Origin: Pseudoscleropodium purum
Lineage: Eukaryota > Streptophyta > Bryopsida > Hypnales > Brachytheciaceae
Assembly: GCA_963969395.1 (NCBI GenBank)
Contig: OZ017797.1
Location: 33,418,001-33,482,000, forward strand
Direction: 5' to 3'
DNA: 64,000 nucleotides
In this document: piece by piece, positions 44,578 through 56,497 of the stretch
Position numbering within the stretch: the stretch's first letter is position 1
Layout of the letters: each line of letters begins with the position of its first letter
Made by a program: the position numbers and the translations under genes
The notes under the pieces: generated by a model
Databases searched by the model: none
The model's input: only the letters and a program-made list of their open reading frames with translations
Told to the model about the DNA's origin: nothing

Positions 44578-46650
44578 ATGAAAAAAATTGCCTCTCCCGA
44601 AAAAAACGGTGGAGGGGCCGAGGTGCTCAGTCAGTATGCCGAGTCAGCAGGCCGGCAGCGCCACGAGGAGGTGCATGAAACGATTGATCACAAAAGCTGC
44701 CGTGAACTGGCAGACGCCGTGCTGACTCAGCAGCCACGCTGGCGTGCTGGGGTGATGCGGCCATCCCACACAGATTTCCCAGACACCTGAAGAATTTCAG
44801 CCGCCAATCGCATCAAGGCAAGGATAGGGTACAACCCCCACTCATTGGTTCGTACTGTACCAGCCAATCCAACCCTTGTCTTCCCCCAACCCCACTTGTC
44901 ATCCCCTAGTTGGTGCCACCCTCTCGACGAAAGTCGTGTCAGTCGTCGACGGAATACGATAGTCGTTCACTTTTAGACGAAGACTCCGGAATCTGGACGA
45001 ACGCGATTCATACCCTCCGTCGCACCGTAGCCGAGGGTTTTCAGAGTTTAGGGTTCCCGAGATCAGTTGTGTCCAGATTATCATTTTTCGAATCGTTTTT
45101 GCTGAAAAATAAAATTCCTTGCGGTAAGTTATCGGGATTTGCGAGAGTTTCGATGAGAGTGAGTTGCGTGTTGTGTGGAGTCGAAGGATGCGGCGACTTC
45201 TATGGTAATCCTGTTGGTACCGAACTGCTTCGTGCGTGTCCGCTTTCGACTTTTGGAAGGCACTTCATGTCGAAAGTGACGGACACACTGGTCTTTGTAT
45301 TTTTATATTGTTTGGGGATAAATTGAAAAAGCGATTGCAAACTGGCACTCGGCCACTCGCAGTTAATAATGTGAGAAATTTGAGATCTGCGAGTCAAGTT
45401 CGCTCGGCAGTTTTAGATTGCAGTTGGTAGTCGTGTTGGAAGAAGCTTCCGAGATTCATTCCCTGGAGTTCGTTGCAGGGGGTGACGTCACAAGGAAGGT
45501 GAGCTTAGGTGGAGTCTGTTGCGCACGTCATTCTTCGTCACGGGTGCGGCGTTATGTGGAATTGTGACTGCCTTGAGTATATGCCTTACAATATTGCAAT
45601 TATGAGTGTTTGCAATTTATTGATTTGTGGAGTTTCGAAACGCATTGTGCGGTGAGACAGAAACTGTACAATGTGGTAGTGTCTTTAGCAGTCGAGGCAT
45701 ATTTTAGACAGACGTGTTTCGTGCTTGAAATTCGAGGGCCACGGAAATCAGCTTCCGTGGGAAGTTGGCTTTGACGGGCGTAAAACGTATTCAAACAGGA
45801 TTCGTGCCTTCAATAGCACTGTGTGTACGTGTGTCTGCATTGTGCAAATCACGACTTAACTCTGCTTATGGGAATTGCATTAGGTTACACACAACAAACA
45901 TGTTGCTGAACAGGAACCAAGCCCATTGGAACCCTTAATTAGTAATTGTATTACGCACGTGTAGGCCATTTTGAGACCCTCAAAAGAAGTCAGCCAAAGT
46001 CTAAACTGGCACTCAAAGCATGTTAGAAATGCATGTCTAATTCGTCGAGACTTAGTGACTTACCCTGTCGGGTTTCCTTTCAAAATGCTCGTGATCTGCA
46101 CCTGCGTGCCATTCGGAGAGGAGAACTGGTTGGCATTATGTTTGATGACTGGAAAGTTTGGAGTTTGATTCTATATTTTCATCAACATGCATAGTGTGAA
46201 GAACTATGTCAATGAGGAAAATGAGGATATAATACCCAGTTATGGAAGGGACGTCCGCAGAGGAGCTTGATTCAAGTTCTATCAGACTACCTCATAAACA
46301 CCGTTATACATAAATGATCAAAATGAAGGCAAATATAGACAAGTAGGTGTCATCAAGTTTCGGTGGATGTAGCTTGCGCCACAGCAATTGTCACTTGAAA
46401 CTCTTGTAAAGGTAAGTGAGGTCAGTCAGTCCATAGTCTCCTCTCCAAGCAGTTCGAATGGTCACAAAATATGGTTGCCCCTTCCAACGTCCTTTCAAAC
46501 CATTAGATGTCCTTCAGAACATTCTTGAAAAGTTGCTGCGAACTACTCGGGTGCAATTTCTCGGACATCTTTCTTTGGAAGAGATCCTCGAAACGGTTTT
46601 TCAAGATGTAAGTGTTGGTACTAAAGCCAAAACATTTTAGGCAAGTGTAG
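44578..46650 (+). other. GC-richer island, probable unrecognised transcription unit
   Basis: About 2 kb is much less AT-rich than its flanks. From 44600 to 44900 it has CpG-rich, promoter-like sequence. Near 44930-45120 it resembles a leader (CGACGAAAGTCGTG, GTTTAGGGTTCCC) and ends at a strong splice donor (GCG-GTAAGTT, exon end 45123). More donor-like sites lie at 45498 (AAG-GTGAGC), 46412 (AAAG-GTAAGTG) and 46608 (GAT-GTAAGTG). The longest frame, 44910-45326, runs through the first donor and contains nothing recognisable. The evidence suggests a spliced plus-strand transcript, either non-coding or a gene whose coding exons are not recognisable by eye. Confidence 0.45.
46453..46607 (+). CDS. 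Candidate internal exon of an unrecognised gene
   Basis: Bounded by an acceptor-like CCAAGCAG at 46445-46452 and a strong donor (GT at 46608). The open frame gives 51 codons including FKPLDVLQNILEKLL and VQFLGHLSLEEILETVFQD, a helical, plausible protein segment. It would need an upstream exon ending with one base of a codon, and the nearest upstream donor (46412) does not give that phase with an open frame. So it is either part of a gene I cannot assemble or a remnant. No family was recognised. Confidence 0.3.
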
Positions 46651-47009
46651 TTTCTGTCAACCACAATGCAACTAATGAAATCGGTGAACGATCAACACTG
46701 CTTTACTTCAGTATGTTATGCAAGTGACTTTACTTGAATCTATTGAACACTCTAAGTACAGTGATGCGGAAATTGAAAGATGCTTTCGAAGCAGCTCAGT
46801 AATCCCCCAAATTCATTGCAAAATCATGAGCATTAGCCAAGCTGATAATAGGAAATTGGGAAGGCCTTAGTATCTGCGAGGCTCAACTAAACTCTCAGTA
46901 CAGTACTGTACAGGTCAGGTACAATAATCTTACAACCGGCCAATTTGAGCCATTCACATTTCTTTGTATAATGTGTTGTATAATTGGTATATTTTGGTAA
47001 GCATAGTTA
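46651..47009. other. Transition from island to AT-rich DNA
   Basis: No gene is recognised. GC-richer composition fades out by about 46950. Confidence 0.4.
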
Positions 47010-47690
47010 TCATTGCATCCTTACACAATGCCAATGAAGCATTCCAAATTTCATTTTCATAAAATCAAAACTTCATTTTTGGTGAATTTTTTAAGTTAAT
47101 TTTCTTGGTTTTACATAATAGTTATTTGAGAACTATTGGTGATGAGTTTTTTAAATTTGATTTCATAAATATGTAGGGAACATCCATACACCCCTCTTTC
47201 CTTCAACAAGCATCTCAAAAAAAGTTTCACAATTCCTTCTATAGAGATTTCCATGTTGGGGAGACAATACCCAAAATTTTGTAAAATAGATATCTCTTTA
47301 TTACAATTAGAACCTTCTATTTGCCCTTTAGATGGTAACTAATTTTGTACATTTGAGCATAATGGTACAATTACTTTGTAAAAATTTTGTTAATTGATAT
47401 AGAGATATCTATCTTGTAAAATTTGGTCATATGCCATTTCACGTGAAAATCTCTATAGAAGGAATTGTGAAACTTTTTTGAGGATGTTTGTTGAAGGAAA
47501 GAGATGTGTATGGATGTTTCTTATATATCTATGAAATAAAATTAAAAAAAAACAACTCATCATCAATTGTTCACAATGAAATATTATGTAAAACTATGAA
47601 AATTGACTTTAGAAATTTATCAAAAATGGAGTTTTGGTTTTTGGAATTGAAATTTGGTATGCTTGATTGGAATTGCATAAAGATTGAGTA
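47010..47690. repeat. Large palindromic foldback element
   Basis: The arms of roughly 300 bp pair from about 47010-47310 with 47390-47690. Paired blocks include 'aagcattccaaatttc', 'gttttacataat', 'gatgagttttttaaatttg', 'ggaacatccatacaccc', 'tttccttcaacaa', 'tttcacaattccttctatag' and 'agatatctct'. The frame at 47488-47748 lies in the right arm. Arm pairing is very good near the middle and weaker outwards. No target duplication was identified. Confidence 0.8.
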
Positions 47691-49420
47691 TTCATTGTGC
47701 AAGATGAAAAATTCCAATCCTTTTTCTATGCCATGGAGAAATCTTTGAATGGTTCAAATTGTCTAGTTGTAAAATTATTGTACACAACTTGCACAACAGT
47801 TAACATCATGTCTTTGAAACCAAGGAGGTCCCCCAACTTCACTTTTTATTGATTATTCATCTCAGGTAGGGACACCCAAAGTGCCACTTCTTTTACTATT
47901 AGATTGGTCAAATTTTCATATTTTCTTAAAAGCAAATGAAAGGAGGTTCGGACACACAACATTTGAATATTACATGCAAAAGTTATGAAGGGTTAAAGTT
48001 GTTATCAATAGATGTTCTAAAATCATTTCCTGAATATGGATACATATTGATTTTTGAGATATACATAGAGTGAAGATGAATATTTAAGACAAGGTTCAAT
48101 TTGGGGTATACCCACCTTTAGTTAAGGTAGGAATATCAATAATGATTATCCCCCCCTCTAATGGCAAAGTAGGTTGTCTTGAAAGCAACAATAGTTGGCT
48201 TTAAAAAGATTATAAAAAGATTCAATTTGCTTGCATTTCATTGGTTCACATTTAACTAGGAACAAGTTCCAAAGGTAGCTATTTTAGGTGAACCTATGAG
48301 ACATGAATGGGGTCTGAGTCTAAATGAAGTAATAGGAACCAACTTGAATATAACCAATGCTTTTTTGGAACCATTATTGATTGTTTAGTTTAATTTTTTT
48401 AGATTTGTCCAAAAAAAAAGCTTCATTAATTATAAATGTTATATTGTCACATTTGAATATTATATAGTTCATGATGTCATTATTTCATCTAAATTAAGTA
48501 CAAAAAAACCTCCAAATTAAGCAGTGTAACAAGTGCTGAATGTGTTGAATGAACAATAGAAAAGATGAAAATTATGCTAATTTGAATGTAGAATAGCCAC
48601 TTTAATGATGTTCATGGACAATAAATAGACAAATGAAGTCATAGATGAATGTATAGGGATTCCAAGAGCTAAATGAACAATGATGGAAATCTAACTCCAA
48701 ACAAAAACAATCCAATAAGCACTACAAAGTATGTTGTGATTGATTCCTATCACCTCATTTGGACCCATCTAAATGAAGAATCCACATTTATATTGCCTAA
48801 AATATTCATATTTGAAGAAAAAGATTCAGTTTTTTTAGCATTCTTCCTCATCCTTTTCTTTGTACATATTGAACTCAATTTTTCAAAGAATTTCTTGTAT
48901 CCTACGCGCTAAAATGCTTATTCTAATCATTTATGGTATTTCTACTTTAGTGACCAATTCCACTTAAATTGGATAGACTTCCTTGATGGAAAAGTATATG
49001 ATTTCCACCAATGCTTACATTTCAAAGGATTGTGTCTACTTAGTACACACATAGAATGATGCAAGTAAATATGTGACGTAATTCAATTCAAAGCCAAAGA
49101 ATTGAGCACTTCAATGTTCTAAAACGAGTTGATTTAAGTGACAAGGTCAATGCTTTAGCTTCTTTGGCTTTTATTTATTGACTTTAGACCAAAGGGAAGG
49201 AGACTTTGCATCAACAAAAGCTACCCTAATTTTTTTTTAATATCAATCTTGCTCCAAAAGTAGACCAATAACACAAGGACAAGCTTCTTGTAGTATAGAT
49301 TTTAGGGTTGTTTATGATAAAACAAAATTGCTAAACAATCACCTTCAATAAATTTACACACATTCAATATTTTAGAGATGAAAACTTATGGAAATCAAAG
49401 ATTGTAAATTTTTGCTACTT
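47691..49420. other. AT-rich intergenic DNA with fragments of a dispersed repeat
   Basis: Segments near 47866 ('caggtagggacacccaaag') and 48115-48145 resemble 17291-17480. The frame at 48673-48912 has no recognisable content. Confidence 0.45.
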
Positions 49421-50867
49421 ACTATAAAAAAAACCGTGCTTTTTGTAACAAATAGAAAAACATAGTAAGTATGTCAATTTGGATGTCAATCATGTTAACA
49501 AAGATGTCTAAAAAAGTGTGTCAAGTTGGACATGCCAAAAAACATGGGAAATTTTTAAAATCATGGTCTGATTTTAAGAAAATTTTGGAAGACGTCACAA
49601 AAAACATGATCTTTGAAGCTCATAAAAAGTTACCATTTAGCTACCACTTAGTCTCCACATTAGCACCAACAGGGTGGGCAGTGCCACAACAACAATTTTT
49701 TCATCCGGGCCTTTATTGACGTCATCAATACATTAGGTCTTGGATCTTGTCAATGTGGATGTCTATTGTAACACGCATATGGTTTTTCGTAAGTTAATAG
49801 TGACATGAGAATCATTTATTAGAACATCATGTAGCATTCGCCATATGTTATGGTATGTTTATAGAGACATGAAAACATCACAAACAAAATCTTTTTGGAC
49901 ATGCTTAATGAATGTGTTTCAATTTTTTGAAACATCAATTTAGACATCCAAATGTTTTTTAAGATATCAACTTAGATGTTTAGACATTTTGTAACATCAA
50001 CTTAGACATATATGTACTCTACAAAATAGGCCCTACAAAATACAATGTATTGTATACAATATTCCATACATTATATATATGCCACGCATAATATATCATA
50101 TTTGGCTTGAAAAGCCAATTATAATGAATATATAGATATGAGAAAACAAGGCTATTTATACAAGTGGATAGTAGGACGAAAAATAAACCATATGAGATAT
50201 ATAGAACTTTGGAGTTGTATGGAAAATATAATTTCAAACATGAGCATCCTCATGAACACAACTTTGTCTTAGTTGATGTCTAAAAAAACATTTGGACGTC
50301 TTAGTTTAACATCTTGGTTAATGTCTCAAAAAACATCTTAACATTTTAGTTACATGTTTAAGTTGACATTTAAAAAAACATCTTGGCATCTCAATTGATG
50401 TTTTCATTGATGTCAAAAAAAAATTTAATTCTCAGATGGTGTCAAAGCGTGTTAACATCATCCTCTTGGGATGCCACGTCAACTACCATTTATTTATTTA
50501 TTTGCAAAAAATACTACCATATAGCTATCCTTTCCTTGTTTTTTTCAACTTTGGTTAGTATTTTACCTCAGCCCCAAGTACCTTCTACAAACTTACCCCT
50601 AGTCAAACTAAAAACTTTTGCTAACATGGCACCATCACATTTTTTTTAGACATTACAAAAAACATGTTGACGTTTTTTTGGATGTCTTATTTAACATAAT
50701 TGTTTTTCCTAACATAATATTGTTTTCCACTAACATGTACATGTTCACTGCAATGTCCACTCCAATTCTACCACCCATTGCTTTTCAATCTCAAACATCG
50801 TCTTGTTTGCAAAAACATGCTGCATTTGAAGTCTGATGTAACAAAAAATATGTTTTTTTTTGTAATG
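49421..50867. repeat. 1.4 kb foldback built from short 'aacatc/gatgtc' units
   Basis: The left end TATAAAAAAAACCGTGCTTTT pairs loosely with the inverted right end TACAAAAAAAAACATATTTT (20 bases shown for each side at most). The left arm (to about 50020) and right arm (from about 50260) are filled with inverted variants of 'aacatc.a..tagacat', spaced about 20-50 bp. The middle is unique and AT-rich. Frames inside it (49471-49719, 50383-50836) are by-products. Confidence 0.55.
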
Positions 50868-51347
50868 ATCACTTAGAAATTCATCAAATTAGAATGTATA
50901 AAGTGTATTGGAAAGATCAAATAGTCTATTTCAAGATATGAAATATTTCTATTGTTGGAAAGTTGTATAGAATACAAGTTTTTGGCTATTTATTGATTCA
51001 TGCCTACCATCTAGTATTTCCACATTCATCACTAATTACGACATACATTCTATGTGGCATGGTTAAATTGAGAACTTCAAGCATGTCTATAGATACCCAT
51101 ACTCTTGTTTCATTTCAATAATTCTTTCCCTAAACTAAGGCATAGATTCATTCCAAATATGGTTTTTAAATATTTTCTACACATTTTCTATAGGATTAAG
51201 ATTTGAAGAATTTGCTAGCCATGTTGATTTCTTCATACTATAAACTAGTCTTTATAGTTTTGGAAAAAGATTATGGTGAACCAAAGCACCATCTTCTATA
51301 AGAAATAGGTCCCCTAATCAATCATTGTAAAAACAAAAGCCACTTAC
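50868..51347. other. AT-rich intergenic DNA
   Basis: Nothing recognised. Confidence 0.45.
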
Positions 51348-52278
51348 TCCCTAAAGGTCAGAGAGTATGTTTTCACCGAAAACACTCCAAAACTGCCATT
51401 TCTAATACAAGCACCAAATTTTAAGTGAAAAACATTTTTGGACACATGTAACCATAGGATCTTGTATTAGGCTTGTTTGAAAATATGTGGAAAAAATTTC
51501 AGAAGTTTCCACCGTGTAGATTGCAAGATATTAGCATTTGAAATGACAAATTTCCTTTTTTTGGCCTTACGAAAATCTGTGCAGCTACACTTCAGAAGGT
51601 CACATTTGTATAAAAAAAATATTCAAAATGATGGTTACTCTTTGAATTCATTTTTCAAGTCAAGTTGGCTACATACTTGAAAATTTTCAAATTATTTGGA
51701 ATCATACAACATATAGGAAAAAAATAGTAAATAGAAAGGAATAGAGAATGATTCAAAATACTAAATTGTTAACAACTTATTTATGGAATTGTAAAATTCC
51801 AATCCAATGATTGTAACGTTGTAATAAAAAATCTACACCCAATGTTTTATTTTTTTCCAAAACTATTGAAAATTGAAATAAATAAAGGATTGTCTTAGAG
51901 TAGAGATTCAATAACAACCCACAAACTCCAACAAATTAAATTTCCTCATAACTTTTGACTCATTGATCAAAATGGAATGATTCAAAGCTTTTCAAGTGTA
52001 TATAAATCTAGAAAACCAATTTCAAATTTTAATTTCTTAAAAAAATAATTTTTAAGGAAGTTTTTTTTGCTACCCAGGCTACCCATCCAGCAATGCAAAG
52101 TATGTATCATATAATAACTTTTTAACTATGAAGTCAAAAGTTATGAAAATTGTTGGGCCTTAAAGCTACTCATTGGGCACATGTGTTAAAATTTCAGTGA
52201 AAAAAATAATAACTCCATTTGTAGTGAACTACCCAAAATTTCTATATTGCCAAAAAACGCAATTTGGACATTTAGGGA
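51348..52278. mobile_element. TTAA-clan element K, family C
   Basis: The 931 bp element has ends TCCCTAAAGGTCAGAG and ATTTAGGGA, with flanks TTAC (51344-51347) and TTAA (52279-52282). The interior is collinear with 41272-42187, including 'tttccaccgtgtagattgc' and 'atgatcaaaatggaatgattc'-type blocks. Confidence 0.8.
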
Positions 52279-52282
52279 TTAA

Positions 52283-52858
52283 TGCACCTTCATACACAAT
52301 TTTAACAAAATCATGTGCACTTTCTCTATTTTGAAGCATAATAATCAAAGGGCACTTGTCAATCTTATAAAATCTTCCCATACCATCACATGGGACATCC
52401 AAACTTGAATGTAGGTGCCAAACAACAATTGTTGAACTTTTCCAAATTGCAATGCCAAACTCTAATTTGATGTGAACTCTTGCCAATTTCAAAATATGAT
52501 TTATCAATCTAGAAAACTTTCTTCCAATCAATTTCACTCCAATATAATGTTGATGCTTTCTAGCAAATTGTAAATTCTAAGCCTTGTGTGCATGAGTAGA
52601 AAAAAGCTTTTTGACTACAATACTACTATTGTAGCTAAGGCTTCTAACAACCTTTCTCAATATGTTTTTGTAGACCTTCACAACTATCTAATCTATATTT
52701 GCTACAAACGTTTGGTGCCAATCAAAGCCAAGAACCTGGCCTAAGTGTTTCTTGTCACAATTTGAGAGCTTAGGAAACTGATGCATAGACATTCATAAGA
52801 CTAGGCTTCCTAAAGCTTGAACCTCCACAAGACACTATAAATTGTTGAACATGATCAA
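52283..52858. other. Non-coding DNA next to the helicase remnant
   Basis: Slightly less AT-rich than average. The minus-strand frame at 52229-52537 overlaps the end of element K and is not recognisable. It may be the decayed 3' part of the Helitron-like element. Confidence 0.35.
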
Positions 52859-52918
52859 CTTCGTCTCAAAAAGCATATTCAAGCAATCCAACGTTGAAAT
52901 ATGCTTTTTGAGACAAAG
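52859..52918. other. Strong 17 bp perfect hairpin at the end of the helicase remnant
   Basis: GTCTCAAAAAGCATATT at 52863-52879 pairs perfectly with 52898-52914 around an 18-base loop, and the stem extends by three more pairs beyond one mismatch. It lies where the helicase similarity stops. Helitrons carry a 3' hairpin, but those are usually GC-rich and followed by CTRR, which I do not see here. Confidence 0.7.
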
Positions 52919-53557
52919 TTTTTAAAGATGGCAAATCTGAAAGCTCTAATGAATCTAAATAGTTGCTCATATAAATGTTGGCATTGTTTACTCCTGCTTC
53001 TAGTATTGGAATATTGGTTGCTACAAATGTCTTAGAATCTCCATATAGCAGCTCAAGAATTTGATCATTAATAGCACCAGTAATGACATTCATCACAAAA
53101 CAGCTTGACCTCTAAAGTATTCATCTCTGAACATCTACGGCAGTACAATATCATCAAAAATATCTTCAAATAATGCTTGAATATCAGTGCCTTGCATGAT
53201 TTCTCTAGGCAAGGTAATTAACTTAGAACCATCAACCTCTGTCGAAAGTCTGTAACTTCTAAAATCAAGTAGCCACCTTACCTTGCAAATGTTTGATCTT
53301 TTGCAGATAACATAGCCAAGCACATATTTTGTGTCAAATATAGTAATTATATGTCCCTCCAAACGCCGCCCTTCAAAGTGATGCAAACAACCTGCTCTCG
53401 TGATCCTTTCAAGAAGAACAAATAATATTTGCCAGAAATCCCCTCCAAACACTGTGACAATTTTGCCAAACAATGTGTAAATCGTTTCACATATCACGTA
53501 GACTTTAAATGTGTGCACCGTGAGCAATATCAATGTTGCATAGAAACTGCATTCCAA
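52866..53557 (-). pseudogene. Broken Helitron/PIF1-type helicase fragment
   Basis: Two minus-strand frames (53557-53135, then 53096-52866) carry successive parts of a PIF1-superfamily helicase. The first has LFGKIVTVFGGDFWQILFVL, matching the family's 'FGG...GGDFRQ.LPV' block, and later LPREIMQGTDIQALFEDIF, matching the 'iP..i......l...iFpd' block. In the gap and second frame follows FRDEYFRGQAVL then VMNVITGAINDQILELL, the 'RAIL...N..V..iN' block. A stop after IVLP and a frame change after AVL break the gene. The key Arg of GGDFRQ is Trp here, and neither the Walker A region nor the Rep nuclease of Helitrons is seen. It is a dead fragment, and the best explanation is a decayed Helitron. A cellular PIF1 fragment is less likely given the surrounding repeats. 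Confidence 0.72.
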
Positions 53558-54012
53558 ATTATCACAGTAACTTCTTGCATCAGATGCATGTAAGTTGATT
53601 GCTTATTGATGACGCATATAGAATCTTCCTAAGATTGGTAATTGGCAGCTTAATAATTAAATGAACAGTTCAACTAATAGGTTACTCAATAAGTCAACAA
53701 CAAAACCCAACTATGGCACACAGCCACACAAAACATGATATCATCTTCACAGCAAAGTTTAGTGTTAAAAAGAAGCACATTACATAAAAAGAATTTTCCC
53801 ATTCTTGTTTAACCATCAAGATAAAAATGGCCATTAATACCTTCATATTCAGATGTATGATTTTTCCATTCCTAGTCTTTCATTTTGATGGTACTGAGGG
53901 TACCAAGGATGTCTTGCATTGAATAAAGCTTTTTATCTTTGAGTGGATTCAGTTGCTACTGAAAAAGCAAGAATGCTACAACTTGCTACGCAGAACAGTG
54001 TTTTGTAGCTGT
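53558..54012. other. Spacer between helicase and second coding-like remnant
   Basis: Moderately AT-rich DNA, no frame or repeat recognised. Confidence 0.35.
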
Positions 54013-54409
54013 TCAATACTGCAGAAAAGGACAAAGCCTCAAATATTGCAATTGTGGCCAGCTGCTTTTTCTTTTTTTCTTTTTTTTTTCCTTTTTTGAA
54101 ACAAATGGACAATTCCCATTGATAAATTGTTCACTGCTTGTCACTGTTGTTTCAAAGCTCTCCAGAAACTTGATTGTCATCTCTTCTGGTTCCGGTCTAA
54201 CTTCAGGGTTCATTTTTTTTTATTGAATCATCACTTTGTTGAAAACTGTCACTCTTTTGAAGTGATTGATTTTTGGAATGCAAAATCTGTTTGACAGGTA
54301 CGTGAGTACAGGTTTTCAAAGGTGGCATGAATTGCAAGTTTTTTTTATTGCTCCTGAATCCTCTTCCAAAAAATAGTGGTTGAAGATGAGAGAATTGTTT
54401 CCCTACCAC
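54013..54409 (-). pseudogene. Coding-like remnant with a homopolymer frame change
   Basis: On the minus strand a hydrophilic frame (54409-54203), including ILHSKNQSLQKSDSFQQSDD, meets a second one (54213-54013), starting NPEVRPEPEEMTIKFLESF, exactly at a run of nine A. A one- or two-base slip in that run would separate the two halves. Both halves look protein-like in composition, but I recognise no family. It lies about 450 bp upstream, in the minus direction, of the helicase remnant and may be part of the same decayed element or a captured gene piece. Confidence 0.3.
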
Positions 54410-54492
54410 AGGATTGACCTTGGTAATGAGGATATATTCAAGGCCTGAGTTTAAATGACATCTTGAGCAAATTGTGTGTGAATTTCAATTAA

Positions 54493-55440
54493 CCCCTAAA
54501 GGACTGAGGCACATTTGGGGCAAAAATTGTCAAAAAATGGCAATTTATAGGTAGCAAGAAAAAAACGAAAAAAAAACATTTTTTAAAAATTCAACCATAC
54601 AAATTTGTACTAGACTTATCTAGAAATGTGTGTAAAAAATTTCAGAAACTTCAATTGCATAGATTGAAAGATTATAACATTTGTAGTTAGGCGAAAAAGT
54701 GTTTTTTTGACCTTGTGTGACAAGGCTAGTAGACTTTTAACTCCTTCTAAAGTGATATTTTTACATTATACATGGTTTGTTTTTCTAACATTTGCATCCT
54801 GTATCATATGAGTTACATATTTGCCAAATTTAAAACTATTGGAGGAGTTTTACACCTATTGCCCAAAGCTACCCAAACTACTCTAAAAGTTTAGGGCAAC
54901 ATAACTTTTGATCCAGCCAATCAGAAAAATATTATATTTCCAAGAAGAGGGGATATGTTCACACCTTGAGTTTACCTCATTTTTTCTAAACTCTCTTTGG
55001 TAACTTAACTCATAACATTCAATAGCCTTCACGCCCACTATCTTTCCTTCATACAACCCTGCTCATCACATTGAGCCTCCACTTGTCCCCTTAGCTATTA
55101 ATGAAGTATTATTAGGTGTGGAATATTTTACACCATCTATTGTAGAGCTAAGGCAATGATAATGCATGCTATTGAATTTTATGAATCTACACATTTGAAA
55201 TTGTAGTATTCCATGCGTACCTATTTTTGATGCAAAGCTTCTTCCCCTCAACTAGGAGACAACAAAGGTGATAAATGTACCATGCACTCTTTAGTGGGTA
55301 TGAAGGAAGTCAAAGGGAGCACGGGAAGTGGGGGTTACAATGTCACTACTATAACAATACAATACAAATTCATACTATTAATGGAAAATTAATATCACCT
55401 ATAGAATTAGTATAGCTACAATTGTTTTGGGTACCCCTCA
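54493..55440. mobile_element. TTAA-clan left end, element O, right end uncertain
   Basis: TTAA at 54489-54492 is followed by CCCCTAAAGGACTGAGGC and an interior of clan type ('catagattgaaagattataacattt'). After about 54990 another inverted-repeat segment begins ('ctttccttcatac' near 55040 and its complement near 55308). A right end may lie near 55435 (ACCCCTCAAAGGAC), but I cannot confirm it. Confidence 0.5.
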
Positions 55441-56493
55441 AAGGACTATGAAGCCACCACTTGGCTTTTGCAACCACATTTGTAGAAAATTTTATATGCT
55501 AACCTTACTAACAACTTTTGAACAACAAAGAGATCCTAAATGACTTTTTTTTGCTAAATCTCTTTGTACAATCCAATTTTGAGAAATGATTAAGTGTGCA
55601 TTTTTTGGTAAATTTTTTTGAGAATGGAGAAGAAACTCTAGGCTATTACTTCACATTCTTGTATCCTTTTTCTACACCTCAAAATTATTTGAAAAAAAAT
55701 TACACATTAATGTCATGATCATTAGATCATATGTACTCATGGAAAAAAATCAGAGTTCTTGGAGCACTTTTGAGCATTCCCATTTCAAGGTATGTACAAA
55801 TTATTGCCTAACCAAATATCTTTTATCAACCATGTCAATGGTGGCATTTTCTCAAAAATTGTGCAATTTTGTTTACATTTTTTTCATAGGAAAGCTACTG
55901 ACATAAATCTTCTTTCATTTCAATGGTGGTGATCATCAAAATTATTCTACACAAATGAAGAATTATGCTTGTTACGAGATCTAGTGAAGAAAATATGAGC
56001 TATGTTGAAATACCCCGACCTTTCAAGGGGTAAGAATTGATAAGATTCAATAATATTTTGGCTTGTGTTATTTTTTTATTCTCTTACAATTAATTTCACT
56101 TTGGTAGATTAGTATCATACACACTAATAAGACAAATTGGTGTAGTAAAGAATAAAATGCTATCTACTAGACAATATTCAAATTTTGTGTTTTAGTTTGT
56201 TTTTAAGAAAACAAGAATAATGTAACCTTGAAGCTCTGTCTACTTCAAACAAACTCTAACCATGTTGTGCAATATGAATGCAAGTGCAGATAGGCTTTAC
56301 AAACTTGGATTTAGAAATGAGAGAATCAATGCCAAGTCCTAAGTTATATGCAACTACGAATGAATGATAAGGTAAATGAGCCTATTGTAGGCCAAATGGG
56401 AGCGAGCCCATTATAGGCAAAATATATTAGTGACTTACATTTCAAAACATTGATCTATAATGGTCTCACTTATCTTTATATCATACAAATAGT
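55441..56493. other. AT-rich intergenic DNA
   Basis: No gene or clear element was recognised. A palindromic pair of 'taggcc'/'cccattataggc'-like short repeats occurs near 56385-56425. Confidence 0.4.
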
Positions 56494-56497
56494 TTAA

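Noticed and set aside
44899..45084. Minus-strand frame in the 44.6-46.65 kb island
   Set aside because: It overlaps the leader-like plus-strand sequence and contains nothing recognisable; splice donors in the island point to the plus strand.
49421..50867. CRISPR array, because of repeated short motifs
   Set aside because: The units are degenerate, irregularly spaced and inverted between the arms; there are no cas genes, and the DNA is plant nuclear.
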